Notes: a model not told the origin generated them from the letters alone. A stretch of 64,000 nucleotides of DNA from Ochotona curzoniae (GCF_017591425.1 NW_024465751.1:8308001-8372000), one strand, 5' to 3'. Counted from the first letter of the stretch, positions 11,053 to 23,483 are shown. Translations and numbers: made by a program.

Positions 11053-11446
11053 CACCCCGCGGTTGAGGGGTGCAGCCGGACCCAGGTACCCGGCGGGTGA
11101 GAGGGTGCAGCCCGACCTGGGTACCCCGCGGGTGAGTGAGTGCAGCCGGAACTCGGCACCCCGCTGGTGAGTGGGTGCAGCCGGACCTTGGCACCCCCGC
11201 TGGTGAGTGGGTGCAGCCGGACCTTGGCACCCCCGCTGGTGAGTGGGTGCAGCCGGACCTTGGCACCCCGCGGGTGAGTGGGTGTAGCCGGACCTTGGCA
11301 CCCCGCGGGTGAGTGGGTGCAGCCGGGCCTCGGCACCCCGCGAGTAAGGGGTGCAGCCGGACCTCGGCACCCCGCGGGTAAGGGGTGCAGCCGGACCTCG
11401 GCACCCCACAGGTAAGGGGTGCAGCTGGACCTTGGCACCGCGCAGC
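11053..11446. repeat. 35-bp GC-rich minisatellite, about 11 units
   Basis: Unit starts (TGCAG or TGTAG) fall at 11071, 11106, 11141, 11176, 11212, 11248, 11283, 11318, 11352, 11386 and 11420, so the period is 34-36 bp. The typical unit reads GGGTGCAGCCGGACCTTGGC then ACCCCGCGGGTGAGT. Each unit has the inverted pair GGGTGC...GCACCC, several CpGs and a GGTGAGT or GGTAAGG motif. Long minus-strand frames across it come from the lack of stop codons in the unit, not from a gene. Confidence 0.93.
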
Positions 11447-11720
11447 AGTGGCACTGAAGCTGGGGCAGTGCTGTCTCCGCTTCTCTCCCCCTCGGTCTTG
11501 GCTGCTTCCCCTCAGCAGGGAACTCACTGCCCACCAGGCTGCCCGCGACCCTGGATCCCCCAGCAGTCCCCAGCGCTCCAGGACACACCCCGCTCTTCCT
11601 GACCCGCCAACACGCGGTCCTACAGACCACCCCCGAAAAACAGACCGGAAGCGACCCTGCTTTCCCGGCGGCCTTAGCTGAGGCCCTTCTAGGAAGCAGT
11701 CAGGGCCAGCTCCTTGGTCT
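11447..11720 (-). promoter_or_regulatory. CpG-rich candidate promoter or first-exon region of ZNF572
   Basis: This GC-rich block directly follows the minisatellite and lies about 1.9-2.2 kb upstream of the start-codon exon. It is the only CpG-dense unique DNA near the gene (CCGCGACC, CAACACGCGGTCC, GGAAGCGACC, TTCCCGGCGGCC). No TATA box is obvious. The assignment is by position and composition only, and the transcription start cannot be fixed. Confidence 0.5.
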
Positions 11721-11879
11721 TAACCCCTTTGATCCCGGAGTGAAGCAGCGTGCGAAGATTCCCCAACTGGGATACACATTTCTGTTCACTTGTCAGGCAC
11801 GTTATGAAAGGGGCCTGATGGGAACTTGTCATACTTCTTGCCATCAGGGCATCATTGAGGTTATCTTCATTATTATTAT

Positions 11880-12216
11880 TATTATTTAAAGATTTATTTA
11901 TTTATTGGAAAGTCAGATATACAGAGAGGAGGAGAGAGAGAAAGAGAGGAAGATCTTCCTCCCGATGATTCACTCCCCAAGTGAGCGCAACAGGGCCAGT
12001 GCTGTGCCGATCCAAAGCCAGCAGCCAGGAACTTCTTCTGGGTATCCCACACGTGTGCAGGGTCCCAAGGCTTTGGGCCATCCTCAACTGCTTTCCCAGG
12101 CCACTAGAAGGGAGCTGGATGGGAAGTGGAGCTGCCGGGATTATAACTGGCACCCGTATGTGATCCTGGCGCGTTCAAGGCTAGGACTTTAGCAGCCATG
12201 TTACGCCGCCGGGTCC
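11880..12216 (-). mobile_element. CSINE, full-length
   Basis: Complete from tail to GCCGCCGGGTCC head. Flanked by TATCTTCATTATTATT at 11862 and 12217, partly merged with a TTA run. Confidence 0.9.
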
Positions 12217-12303
12217 TATCTTCATTATTATTGGAGTGCAAATTCTTCAAGTATTGATAAGTACCACGAATGTAGAATATTTACCTATGAGAAGGCATCT
12301 TTT

Positions 12304-12330
12304 CAGTATATGTGCTGCCGAAGTGAGCAC
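12304..12330 (-). pseudogene. U6 snRNA 5'-end fragment (nt 1 to about 26)
   Basis: The minus strand from 12330 reads GTGCTCACTTCGGCAGCACA then TATACT. This is U6 positions 1-26 with one change (G to A at position 7). Downstream U6 sequence is absent. GAAAAGA occurs immediately on both sides in minus-strand sense (AAAAGAA before, GAAAAGATG after), a short likely target duplication. It is far too short to be functional. Confidence 0.85.
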
Positions 12331-12479
12331 TTCTTTTCGGTTTTCAAAGATGCATTTAACTCTCATTACAGAAAAAGGACAAGTCAACCCCCACCTGCCT
12401 CCACACTTCACTCTGTTCACTGGTCTCCATTGCCCAGGTGTTTAGAAAGGATCTCTCCTCTTTATTTAACACACGTCCT

Positions 12480-12513
12480 ATTGTTTCTCTACCTTTTGGC
12501 TAAGACTGAGTGT
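12480..12513 (+). pseudogene. U2 snRNA 5'-end fragment, diverged
   Basis: It contains CCTTTTGGCTAAGA and GAGTGT in U2 register. About 27 of 34 bases match U2 nt 1-34. Flanks AACACACGTCCT (12468-12479) and AAAACACATCCT (12514-12525) match at 10 of 12 positions and look like an aged target duplication. Internal and 3' U2 sequence is missing. Confidence 0.72.
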
Positions 12514-12728
12514 AAAACACATCCTTTCTCATAATGTTTTCTACCTTTTGAAGAAAGCTATACACAAATTCTCAGTTCCCTTCCCCAAACACAAAAGAGT
12601 TCCTCAGATTTTTGTTTTCTCACAATTTTTATATGTTATCATTTCTCCAAGTGAGCATTTCTCTTGAAATTAAAAAAAAAAAACAAAAACCCACCACCAC
12701 CACCACCACCAACAACAACAAAACATAG

Positions 12729-13040
12729 GAACTGGCGTGGTGGTGTAGCACTCTAATTTTCCACCTGCAGGGCTGGCTGTCCCGCTGTTGCACTTCCCAT
12801 TCAGCTCCCTGCTTGTGACCTGGGAAAGCAGTCAAGGACAGCCCAAAGCCTTGGGACACTGCACCCGTGTGGGAGCAGGGTGGAAGTTCCTGGCTGCTGG
12901 CTTCAGATTGGTTCAGCTCTGGCCATTACAATCCCTGGGGAAGTGAAACAATGGATGGAAGATATCTCTTTCTCTCCTTCACTCGTTCTGTCTGTTAATC
13001 TGCCTGACAAATAAAAATAAATGAATCCTATAAAAATAAA
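12729..13040 (+). mobile_element. CSINE, older
   Basis: AACTGGCGTGGTGGTGTAGC head, GCAGTCAAGGACAGCCC, GATATCTCTTTCTCTCC and ATAAAAATAAATGAAT. Deletion in the head half. A CCA/CAA-rich stretch (12690-12722) precedes it. Confidence 0.75.
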
Positions 13041-13369
13041 CCACATCGGGGCCCCGGGACAGGGCGTCTCAGGCCTGGATCCCACAAGCCTGCCATCATG
13101 TGCGCGTGGTGAGCTGGGCCTGGGCGGCCAGTGCGCCGTTTGGTGTCAGGCTTTGCCTGCTGGCCACCTGGCAGAGGAGCTTTGGGATTGTGGTGGTTTG
13201 AATTGCTGCTTATGTAGCTCCATGTCGAACCCAATGTGTTTCTGTGAGGTGAATGTATTCTAAATATTCCCAATGACAGTTACTCTTCCTTTGAAGAACG
13301 TGTTATCACTTAGCAATGGCTGACCACCAAATACCAGTCCATGCTAAAGCTATGGCGCGGGGCTTGTCT

Positions 13370-15690
13370 AGCAGAATCATATTCTGTTACCTGACATGAT
13401 GATGCATCAGGAGAATGGTCACTTTGGTCAGGGCCATTACATTAACTAGCACTTGAGAACCATATCCAGGGGTAGATTCTGGGAGGGCTGTGTGGGCGAA
13501 GCCCTGTGGAAATTCTAGCCCCACTGGTTAGCTCCAGAGTTGCGGAGGTGATGGAATAAGCTCGGGGTGAACAAGTAGCATGTCATCAATCACAGGTAAA
13601 GGAACCCACAGCAGTCTGGACTGGTCAAGGCAGCAGCACCTGAATGTGCATCCTGAATAGGGTGTGGGGTGGGCTGGGCTGCAACGTTCACCAGCTCATA
13701 GAAGGCTAGATGGAAGGCCAGACTGCACCGGGCACTGGCCTAAAACCCATTGGCATGTATGAGAACTGGGTCCGGGAGTGGATCAAGTGGAGAAACTTGG
13801 GAAACTCCCCTGGCGGGTCATAGCTCCTGCTGGTGAACATGTGGTCCAGACAAGCTGGGCAAGGGAGTTCCAATGGCTGGCTAATGTATGGGTTCGTAAT
13901 GGAATGGGGTGTACCGGGCAGGACTGAGCAAGCCTTAGCCCACTAGTGAAACTGGAAACCAGGATGGAGCACAGGTCATGCCAAGCCAGGCTCTTACACT
14001 TACTGGTCTGCGTAAGTCAGGGATGTTAAGCCACAGTGTCCAAGGCAGAGGCCGGTACAAGTGAGGGGCTGAGTCAGAGCAACCACTGGCATGTGCGTGA
14101 TCTGTGGTTGGGAACAGGCCTGGTTGGGAAGCTAAGGGGACACACTAACTGGATTAAGGCTACTGCCAAGGAGCACGTGGGCTGGAATGGGGGCTGCGTT
14201 CTGATCAGGTAACAGTTGAAATCTCCCTTGGCACAAATGTGGACTGGGACTGGAAACACCAGGCTGGGCCAGACCCCAACACTGTCTGGTGTTCTTGGAG
14301 GTCCAGGATAGATGTGGGACGGACTAGGCTAAGTCTCAACCCCTACTGAACCATGTGTGAGCCATATGGGTATGGACGAGCCGTGGCTGGGCTGAAACAT
14401 CCAACAACAAGAACCAGCTTGGGTCGAAGACCAGTCAGGAAAAGCCACTGTTCCTGCTAGGACAGGAGGTGAACTGAGTAGGGCTGGCTCATGGACCCCC
14501 TGGTATGCGCAAAATCTGGCATTGGGAGAGGTTCTGATGGAGGAGCCTGGGCAACTCCTCTGGCAGGACATAGACCCTGCAGGTAAGCGCAAGAAGCATG
14601 AATGGAAACAGCCCAGAGTAGGCCACAAGAAGTTTCCCACTGGCATACATTAGGCATGGATCGGCAGCAGTCCAGGCTGAATCAGTTCACGTCATCACTA
14701 GCAAATCCAAGCACCAGAACAGAGTGAGGGTTGAGCCAGGTTCGGTCGCGATAAAAACCAGTCCACAATACAGAATGCCAGGATGAGGTTGTGTGTACCA
14801 GATGTGACTGCAGTGCCCATCCAGCACACGTGAGAACCAGGAAGTGAGGGGGCAGAGCCAGCAGAGGAATAAGGGGTGGCTTCTTTGCTGGATGGCTACT
14901 CCCACTGGAGAGCATGAACTAGGATAGGGGCAGACCAGACTAGGCAGGGCTACAACACTTGTATGCCTCATGTGGACTAGATCAGGGAAAAGCCAGGCTG
15001 AGCTGATTATTCCTACTGGTGCAATCTACAATTAGAGTGGGTAAGGGTTGTTTGGGTGTAGCCGCAGCATCAGCTGGCAGAAACTGGCACTTGGGACTTA
15101 TTCTGTCAAGTTAAACTGCAGAACCACCTGGAAAGTGCACAATCTGGGAGTGAGAGACTTGGGAGGGAAATAGTGGGTTCCCCCCTCTTGGGTTACCACT
15201 CCCATGGGAGGGCATGAAAACTAGGACAGGGGCTGGGGTGGCTAGACAGAGAGGTACTCAACAACACCCGTGAGGGCTTGATTGTTGAGCTGGTTAGATG
15301 GATCTAAGCTTCAATGCCAATTGCCATGTACGAGAGCCAAGGGGGATGTGGGACAGACTGGACTGGTCTGCTACACATACTGGCAAACCAGGGTAGGGGA
15401 TGGGCCTGGTGGGGGTTATTGTGGGTTGCTCTTACCAGGCTGCAGCTCCCACTGCTTTAGGTGATGGCCGAGTATGCGCTGTGCAGAACCAGTCTGGACT
15501 GCAACACCCATTGATTCCAGTGGAAGTTGGGGCTGAAAACAGAACCAACCCAGCAATTGCAACCACCAGCTGATCAGGGCGATGGACTGTGCTGGGCCCT
15601 GTACTTGCTGGTGCATACAAGAATCTGGCTTGGGCACACCTCAGACAAAGTTTCTTTGGGGATCTCCCCAATTGAAATGCTGGACTCATA
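13370..15690 (+). mobile_element. Long G-rich tandem-structured repeat, copy A
   Basis: This is a degenerate array of roughly 60-110-bp units built around motifs such as ACTGGTGCATGTGAGAACC, AGGATGGG and GCTGGGCTG. From about 14094 it aligns in order with copy C at 42220 (landmarks GGGAACAGGCC, CTTGGCACAA, GGCATTGGGAGAGGTTCT). It ends with CTCAGACAAAGTTTCTTTGG and GGGGATCTCCCCAATTGAA and lacks the A-rich 3' part. It has no coding capacity. It is probably a lagomorph retroelement; an L1 3'-end segment is one option. Confidence 0.75.
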
Positions 15691-16326
15691 AACCACATCA
15701 CAGCACCTTCTATGTTGTTAATGTAATTGTTAGTTTTCAGTTCTTGCAGTCTCTTTCATGAGTACTGACGTAGCAGAGGAATCCCTGTTCTAGAAGCATT
15801 CTCCTGGGGTGATAGCATATCCTGCTCATTTTCCTCTCACGTTTCTAATCAGTCTTTTCGCTCTCTCATCTCTTCAGTCTTCACTAACATTTAAGGTTCC
15901 TCAAGTTCTCCCACCCTCTCCTCTTATCTCAGACTGTCCTCCATCTATGCAATCCCATCTACAATCATCTTTTCAAATACCACCTGCACAAACGGCTCGG
16001 AAGTTGACGTCTCTGGCCGGATGTCTGAACTTCTCACTCACAATCAAGAGTCTACCGGACATCTTATGGAGGTCTCAAAAAGTACTTCAAAACCAAAATA
16101 TCAAAAATTCAAATCATAATGATTTTCTTTCTCTTTGTTCTCCTTCACATTCACATACCAGCACAAAACAAAGATGCTCCTCTTCCAATATCCTTTCTGT
16201 CAACCATATACCCAGGTGTACAGAACCCTCGAAGTCCCTGTTATCACCTTCCTTATATAAACCCCACCCGAGCCTCATCTATATATACCTCACAAATAAC
16301 TGCCAAATCCAGATTTTTAAAAGAAT

Positions 16327-16627
16327 GTTCTTATTTATATTTTAAAGGCAGAATTAGAAGGAGAAACAGAAAAAGAGATCTTCCATCTGCTGGTTCACTG
16401 CCCAAGTGGCCACATGGCTGGAGCTGAGCTAATCAGAAGCCAGAAATCAGAAACTTCTTCTGTGTCTTCCACATGGGTACAGGGGGCCCAAGGAATTGAG
16501 TCATTCTGCATTACTTTCCCCAGGCCACAATCATGGAGTGGGTCAGAAGTAGGGCAGCTGGACACAATCTGGCACCCAAATGAGACACTATCAGAGGCTT
16601 AGCCCACTATACCATGGCACTGGCCCG
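16327..16627 (-). mobile_element. CSINE, older
   Basis: CTGCTGGTTCACTGCCCAAG, GTGGGTACAGGGGG-like centre and ACCATGGCACTGGCCCG end. Confidence 0.75.
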
Positions 16628-16639
16628 AATCCAGGTAGT

Positions 16640-17060
16640 TCTGTCAACCACCAGAATCAGCTCCAGTTAAAGCAACCAAAATCCCTCAGCTGAGATTTCT
16701 GCAGTCTCTCTCTATAGTCTCCTAATCATTCTGTAAGTACATGCCATCCTTGGCTCCCTCATCCACCCCTCTCATCAATCCCTGACAGCCCTAACTCTAA
16801 TACTTTCCTTTACCTATTCATCGTCATGAACTTCCTTGCAGAAACCTGCCATGCCCTTCCCGACAGGGTTAACACCTGCCATGTGCACTTCTAGCTCCAA
16901 ATTCCATTCCACTGTGACCCACCTCTGCCCGTAACTTTATGTGTGTGACTGATTCATTATTGGGCCTCCCACCCAGACAGCAAGCTCCATGAGGCCTGGA
17001 GTCACCCTCGGATTTTGCTCACAATGTTGGAACCCAGTGCAGTGTCTGGCTCTTTCCTTC
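16640..17060 (+). mobile_element. L2 fragment
   Basis: The 3'-end signature is at 16978-17050 (CAGCAAGCTCCATGAGG, CCCAGTGCAGTGTCTGGC). The C-rich upstream part resembles the L2 body. Similar C/T-rich DNA at 15840-16300 may be an earlier part of the same element. Confidence 0.5.
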
Positions 17061-17412
17061 CTCTGTTCATCTTAACAAGTAACCTATTGAAACTCCTAAG
17101 TGCTTCTTCACATAGAGTCCTGGACTCAAACTGTAGCATACAACTGCAAGGCAGACACTGTGAAGAAACAACTGCAAGTCCACAAGTCCATTTCAAAAGC
17201 AAAGCAAAGTAAAGAAAATGACATGAGAGAGAGTAGAAAAGGTTACTATTGTAAGATGGGGAAATCGTCTCAGGTTCCTTTTAACCAAATATGAATGAGG
17301 TGGAGAGATATACATCACATTTTCATCTAAGGGAGGGACAGTTGAGATAGAGAAACAGCAATGAGAAAGAGCTTGAGATGGGAGCATGCTTGACATGCTC
17401 AAGAGGTAACAA

Positions 17413-17733
17413 GGAGAGGGTGCTATAGCGGCATTATGGATAAAGCCACCACCTATGAGATCATCATCCCATACGGGTGCTGGTTTATGTCCCAGTTGCT
17501 GCACTTCCAACCCAGCTCCCACCAGTGATCTGGAAAAAGCAGTGGAAGACGGCCCAAGTGTCTGAACCACCCATGTACGAGACATAGATGAAATTCCTGG
17601 CGTTTGGCTTCAGCCTGGCCCAGCACTGGTCATTGTGGCCATCTTGGAATAAACCAATAAATGGAAGATCTATGTTTCTTCCTTCATCTCTGTAACTCTG
17701 AGTTGCTAAATAAATGAACAAATGTGAAAAAAA
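17413..17733 (+). mobile_element. CSINE, older
   Basis: AAAGCCACCACCTATGAGA head, TGCTGGTTTATGTCCCAGTT, GGAAGATCTATG and an A-tail. Confidence 0.75.
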
Positions 17734-17994
17734 AAAAGTGTCAAGGAGCTGAGCAAGTGAAATGAGGAAAGCTTAGGAAATTATTAAGAGGATGTGTCAT
17801 GGAAGCCACAGGGATGGACACATGGATGCAGCTCCCAGGTTCCCTTCACAGGAAGAACTTGGTGCCCAGCTTGTGGGAATGCTGCAGGGAGCTCCCCGCT
17901 GTCAGGCCCCCGGAGCTTGCCTCAGCTGTAGAGAATGTCCTCTGTCAACTGATTAAGGCAGGCCAGTTGAAACCAACACAGGATAAATCATTCT

Positions 17995-18288
17995 TAAAAA
18001 AGATTTATTTTTTTTTTATTGGAAAGTCAGATAAACAGAGAGGAGGAGAGACAGAGAGGAAGATCTTCCACCTGATGATTCACTCCCCAAGTGGCTGCAA
18101 TAACCACAGCTGGGCTGATCTGAAGCCAGGAGCCAGGAATTTCTTCCGGGTCTCCTACACAGGTGCAGGATCCCAAGGCTTTGTGGCCATCCCAGGCCAC
18201 ATACAGAGAGCTGGATGGGAAGTGAGCAGTTAGGATCCCGGCGCTTGAAGCGAGAGGATTAGCTAATGGAGCCATTGGGCCAGGTCTA
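17995..18288 (-). mobile_element. CSINE, nearly full-length
   Basis: AAAGATTTATT tail, ACCTGATGATTCACTCCCCA, and GCCATTGGGCCAGGTC end, with a small deletion in the body. Confidence 0.85.
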
Positions 18289-21143
18289 AGAAATTGAATT
18301 TCTGTTGCTTAAGCCCCTCCTCCCCTGCCCCAGCACTTAATATTTTGTTACAGTAGTCCAAACAGTGTTAATACAGTTGAGAAAGCTGAAATTACATTTC
18401 CTTGATTATTTTGAAGTGTGCAGTGCTATAAGCAGCATTCAGGGACACTGCTGGAAACTTCACACAGAATCTATTTCCTTAGCCTTCCCAATGACTCTAA
18501 TAGCGATTGAATTCCCGTAAGAAATCTTTTACTCCTCGTGTCAGTTTGAGTGAATTCAGCTCTCTGTAAATGAACCTAATCCATGTCAAAGCTAAATTAG
18601 TAAAGAGGCTACAGGGCTGGACTTAGGGTGGCACGTGCATGGACAGAGTATAGGATGAGTGACTTTGAGTCGCAGAGACCTTTGGCCTACTTGCAGGCAC
18701 AACTTCCAGCTGGAAGTTGACTGTAAAATATGCATAAGGAAGCTGGCAACAGCACCATCATCCAAGTGTGGCACTGTATGAAGAATTTTGTCCATCAGCT
18801 GGTCTAGTCATGGATAAATTGCCATTGGGCAAGAAAAGAGGAAGGAATGGGGTCTTTGTTTTGGCAACAGCAGGAATTTGATGACACTGTCATCTATGCT
18901 AATATGGAAAATCAGAAATCTGCCTTGTGGACTCATCCAGACAGAGCAGGGTTTGGCAATCCTGTGAAGCGCCAGATGATAACTACCTTAATTCTTGCCT
19001 GACGTGTGCACCATCCGGTTTCTGAGGCCATGACTCAACTCCACCAAAGTACCAGGAAAGTAGCCAAATGTAAGGCTACCAAATAGACCTGGGTGTGTCC
19101 TCATAAAATTTTATTGACAAAATGGCAGCCTCCTCACCTGCTGAAATCTGATCTATCTATGAAGGTTCCCAGGTACAACATTCAAAACGCTGTCTGACCT
19201 GCTCTCATTTTCTGCTTTGAAACACAAAGAAAGGGAGAAAAGCTAAAGCATCAACTCCTGAATGTGTAGGAACTAGCACATGCACCACTCAAGAACAACT
19301 CAGCCGCTCCCTGCCCCGACATTCCAGCTCCAGGTGGCAAATAATGTTAATGTTAAGAAAGTGCTTTTGAGAAAATACCAAATATGGGACACTACTAGTA
19401 GAACATGCTCTACACATGTGTCAGCAAGCTACAAAAGGTTTCCCAAGGTCCTCCAGGTGTATCTTGAAGGCCTCTTCTGTCCAACAATGGAATACTAAGC
19501 AGTCTTATGGATCTTGACCATAGCAACCACATCAGAAGTCATGGTGGGAAGAGGTATGGTTCCTGAACATTTGTGGGGTGTTACTTTTGTCCTACAGAGT
19601 AAATGATATATTGGTGCATTAGAAGCTTCAGAATCCCCCCAAAAATTCACCAGCAGGAAGCAGTGAGTTAAACTGCTCAGCTGTAAATAAGAGTTGCTGT
19701 GAACCAGATAATGTCTACACTCCAGGTTCTTGTAAATCAGCTTCAGTTCTTGACCATCTCAGCCTCTCAGAGAGCAACACTGCTTGTGATTCTCAGAAGC
19801 ATACGTGTCCTCTCGTGTGTCACTGCTTTACTTGCTGCTGCAGTGGCACCAACTCCATCACTCCTTCCCTTGCCCCCTCTTCCACCTCCCTCCCACCTGT
19901 GTAGGAAACAGGCATGCCCTCTTCCCTCACATAGCCTCTCTTGACTCTCCCCTTTCTCCTGTCCAACTTGCATCCGGTGTATTGTTTTGTAATCTACCTG
20001 CCCATGGTTGCCGAACCTATTGAGAAACCAATTGAGAAACTGGCTGAGAAAATTGTTGGGAAACCATTGAAAAACATCTGACACAGGTATCAGGTGTAAA
20101 AACCACCTGATCAGTCACAGGTGCAGCTGGATTAGAAAGACAGCGATAGCTTGGGTCCAAAGCTTCCTACTCAAAACAGAATCATACTTGAAAGTTGAGC
20201 TAGTAGAAGAAAACATGGGGAAAATGAGTCAAGATATCAGTGCAGGCAATATTTTTTTTAATAATATCTCTAAAAGTTCCGATACAAAAAGCAAAAACAA
20301 ATGAATGGGATGGCATCCTTACACCTTCAACCAGCACTCAAAAAGTTTCAGATTTTAGAGCAATTTAGATCTTGGATTTTCAGATGGAGTTATCCTGTGT
20401 TTCAAGAAACAGTTCTTTCATGGATGAAGGAATATGAGGAACAGAAACAAGATGGCTTTCTTTCATGTCTATAGGCTTCTTGCAAATCGCATTCAGTGAG
20501 TGTCGCTGATTGAATTCAAGAAGGAATGCATGAATCAATCTTCTCACCATACTGTCTTGCGTCGAAGTAGGCTGCACAGACATCTATCACCCTGGTTATT
20601 AGGTGAGCAATCAGAACATAACATTGTGTCATTCATAATTCCAGGCATGAAGCTCACAGCAAGATGCAATGAATAAGTAAATTCTTTGTGGGGCATACCC
20701 TATTATGAAACACGCAAACTCCATCCAGTCCCTTTATTTATCTTTCCATTTTCCCTGTTTCCTTTGTTCTCTTGTCACTTGCTGTTGGCATCCTGAGAAG
20801 GCTGACCTGGACAGGAGTTTGTGCCATTGCCCTGGTCCTGTGCTGATTGGCACCAGGGAGTAGGAGAGTGACTGCTCCCAGCCACTGTTTCCAGGGCTTA
20901 GTTCTGAGGGATTTTAACACTCAAGTTACACATTTTCTGACTTAAAGTATTTTAAACCATAAAGGTCTCATTATCCATTTAACAGATGTCTAAAGCAGAT
21001 ATTCCCAAGATGGATTGTGCAACTCAGTGATGTCTTTGTGGCCCTAAGCAATTTCCCTCACTCCTCTGCAACATCCTTAGCCTTTCAAAGATACTTCTCT
21101 TTAAGCTTCATCCCTTCACGACTACAAGATGGCTGCAGCAACT
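18289..21143. other. 2.9-kb interval with no recognised feature
   Basis: No coding or clear repeat signature was recognised. Around 20018-20070 there is a short run of ATTGAGAAAC-like 12-bp units (four imperfect copies). Confidence 0.5.
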
Positions 21144-21159
21144 CCACTCATCAGATTCT

Positions 21160-21493
21160 TTTTTTAAAATTTTTTTATTTTTATTTTTATTACAAAGTCA
21201 GATATATGGAGAGGAGAAGAAACAGGGAGGAAGATTTCAGTCTGATGATTCACTCCCCAAGTGACCACAAGGGTCAGTGCTGTGCTGATCCGAAGCTGGG
21301 AACCAGGAACCTCTCTCAGGTCTCCCATGTGGGTGCAAGTTTCAAAGTCCTGGACCATCCTCTACTGCCTTCCCAGGCTACAAGCAGGGAGCTGGATGGG
21401 AAGTGCAGCTTGCTGGGATTAGAACCGGCGCCCATATGGGATCCGGGGGCGTTCAAGGTGAGGACTTTAACCACTAGGCCATGCTGCTGGGCC
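21160..21493 (-). mobile_element. CSINE, full-length
   Basis: Flanked by CCACTCATCAGATTCT (21144) and CCACTCATCACATTCT (21494), one mismatch in 16. Tail type ATTACAAAGTCAG. Confidence 0.93.
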
Positions 21494-21877
21494 CCACTCA
21501 TCACATTCTAATGCCAGAGCACCCCAAATGGGAAGAAAGGTATGGGAGAAGGGCAAAAGACCTTTCTCTTCACCCAGCTCTCTCTTGTCAGGAAGAACTA
21601 CATTTTAAACAACTTCCAGTAGACTTGCCATTCAGCCTCATCCCAGAACCTGATCACACATCCACTGACTAGATCCATCACTCCCAAGGAGGAATAAGAT
21701 AATTTAAGATGATTCATTTTCAGGATTCAAGCATATCACTGCCCAATTCAAATACATGAAAAAGGGAGACTGACAGTTGAACGATCAGTATACTCACTGT
21801 GGACCACTAAAAAGAAGATGGCAGGCGGGAGAAGCCTTTGGGCAGCAGTAGCCCACACTCCTTTAAAGGCAAGAATT

Positions 21878-22178
21878 CAGCTTGATTATCTAGTGGCTAA
21901 AGTCCTCACCTTGCAGGTGCTGGGATCCCATTTGGGCATCAGTTCATGTCCTGGTGGCCCTGCTTCCCATGCAGTTTCCTGCTTGTGGCATGGGAAAGCA
22001 GTCGATGATGGCCCAAAGCCTTGGGACCCTGCACCCACGAAGTTTCTGTCTCCTGGCTTTGATCAGCTCAGCTCTGGCCATTGAGGCCACTTGGGCAGTG
22101 AGCCAGCAGATGGAAGGTCTTTCTGTATCTCCTTTTCTCTGTATATCTGCCTTTTTGATAAAAATAAATAAATCTTAA
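21878..22178 (+). mobile_element. CSINE
   Basis: TCTAGTGGCTAAAGTCCTCA, GGGATCCCATTTGGGCATC and TAAAAATAAATAAATCTTAA; diverged, slightly shortened. Confidence 0.8.
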
Positions 22179-22191
22179 TTTGCAATGGTTT

Positions 22192-22470
22192 TCTTAATGA
22201 TTTATTCTATTTTTTTATTTTTTTATTTTTTACAGAGAGAAGAGACAAAGATCTTCCATCCACTGGTTCACTCCCCAGTGACTGCAAGAGTTGAGACAAT
22301 CCGAACCTAGGAGCTTCTTCTGGGTCTCCCGCATAGGTGCAGGGTCACAAAGCTTTGTACTACCCTTCAATGCTTTCCTAGGGCATAAGAAATTTGGAAT
22401 TGGAGCAACTGGGACATGAACTGGCACCCATATGGGATTCTGGTGCTTGTGAGATAAGGATTTAATATTC
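22192..22470 (-). mobile_element. CSINE, older
   Basis: ATCCACTGGTTCACTCCCCA, GGGTCTCCCGCATAGGTGCA and TGGCACCCATATGGGATTC, with the head decayed. Confidence 0.75.
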
Positions 22471-23179
22471 ATTAATATTACAGTGACAAATCATGGAGAA
22501 ACAGATTGGCAGATAGGGTGTTTTGCGCAGTTTGCTAAATTCAGCTATGCTCCGTGGTTGGATTCCAACTGTGCGCCTGGCTCTCCTTGCTTCTGTCATT
22601 GCAGAAATGCAAACATTCTGCTGCATACCCATCCTTGTCTTGAGTGTATAAATTCCCCGGAAATTTGTTATCTTGGCACATTCATTTTCTGCAAACTAGC
22701 CTCATACATGAATTTTCTCGTTTTGATCAACATTACCTATGCAACACATACAAGATAGGCTGAGGGTACAGCAAACAACCAGGGGAGTTTCATGTGAACA
22801 GGAAAACTGACTGTCACCTTGGCAAGTGTTACAGCAGAAGAAATAAATTTCCTTGAGTGCACTGGAAGCAGATGAGCTTTCTGCCTCTGAGTGTAAGGGA
22901 AATGCTTTGCAGACAAGCTCAGTTGACTTTCGAAGGAGATTCTTGTCTCTTTGGGGCAAAATGATTTACCAGAAAGAGGGAACAGTACCTGTGAAGGCAC
23001 AGGGTTGGGTAAAAGTCAGTTGCTTGGAAAATGGCCCAAAATTCAATATAAGGAACACATAGGAGAAGTTGGTAGGAAGTGTGCCCAAGCACTGAAAAAG
23101 CTAATATTTAGTAGACAATGCCAGCCAAAGTGAGGAATCAAATTTGAATCTATAAGTGATAGAAATTCAATTCAATTAA

Positions 23180-23483
23180 CTCAGTATTTTGTCTGTTTTA
23201 CAGAGAGAAGGAGAGACAAAGAGATCGTCCATCTGCTGGTTCACTCCCTAAATGGCCACAAGGGCCATAGCTGAGCTGGTCAGAAGCCAAGAGCCAGGAG
23301 TTTCTTCCAGGTTTCCCATGTAGGTGCAGGGTCCCAACGCTTTGGGCCAACCTACTCTGCTTTCCCAGGTCACAGGTAGGGAACTGGATAGTATATAGAA
23401 CAGTGGGAACACAAACCAGCACCCATTTGGGATCCCAGCGCATGCAAGGCAAAAACTTAGCCACAGGGCATCACACCAGGCCC
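23180..23483 (-). mobile_element. CSINE, older
   Basis: ATCTGCTGGTTCACTCCCTA, TAGGTGCAGGGTCCC and CATCACACCAGGCCCTGG end. Confidence 0.78.

Noticed and set aside
11053..11446. Regular array with a period near 35 bp, resembling a CRISPR array
   Set aside because: The units are contiguous with no unique spacers, and the DNA is mammalian.
10724..11630. Three overlapping minus-strand frames of 147-267 codons rich in proline, arginine and glycine
   Set aside because: They read through the 35-bp minisatellite, whose unit has no stop in any of these frames. The same 35-residue pattern appears in all three, so this is composition, not a gene.
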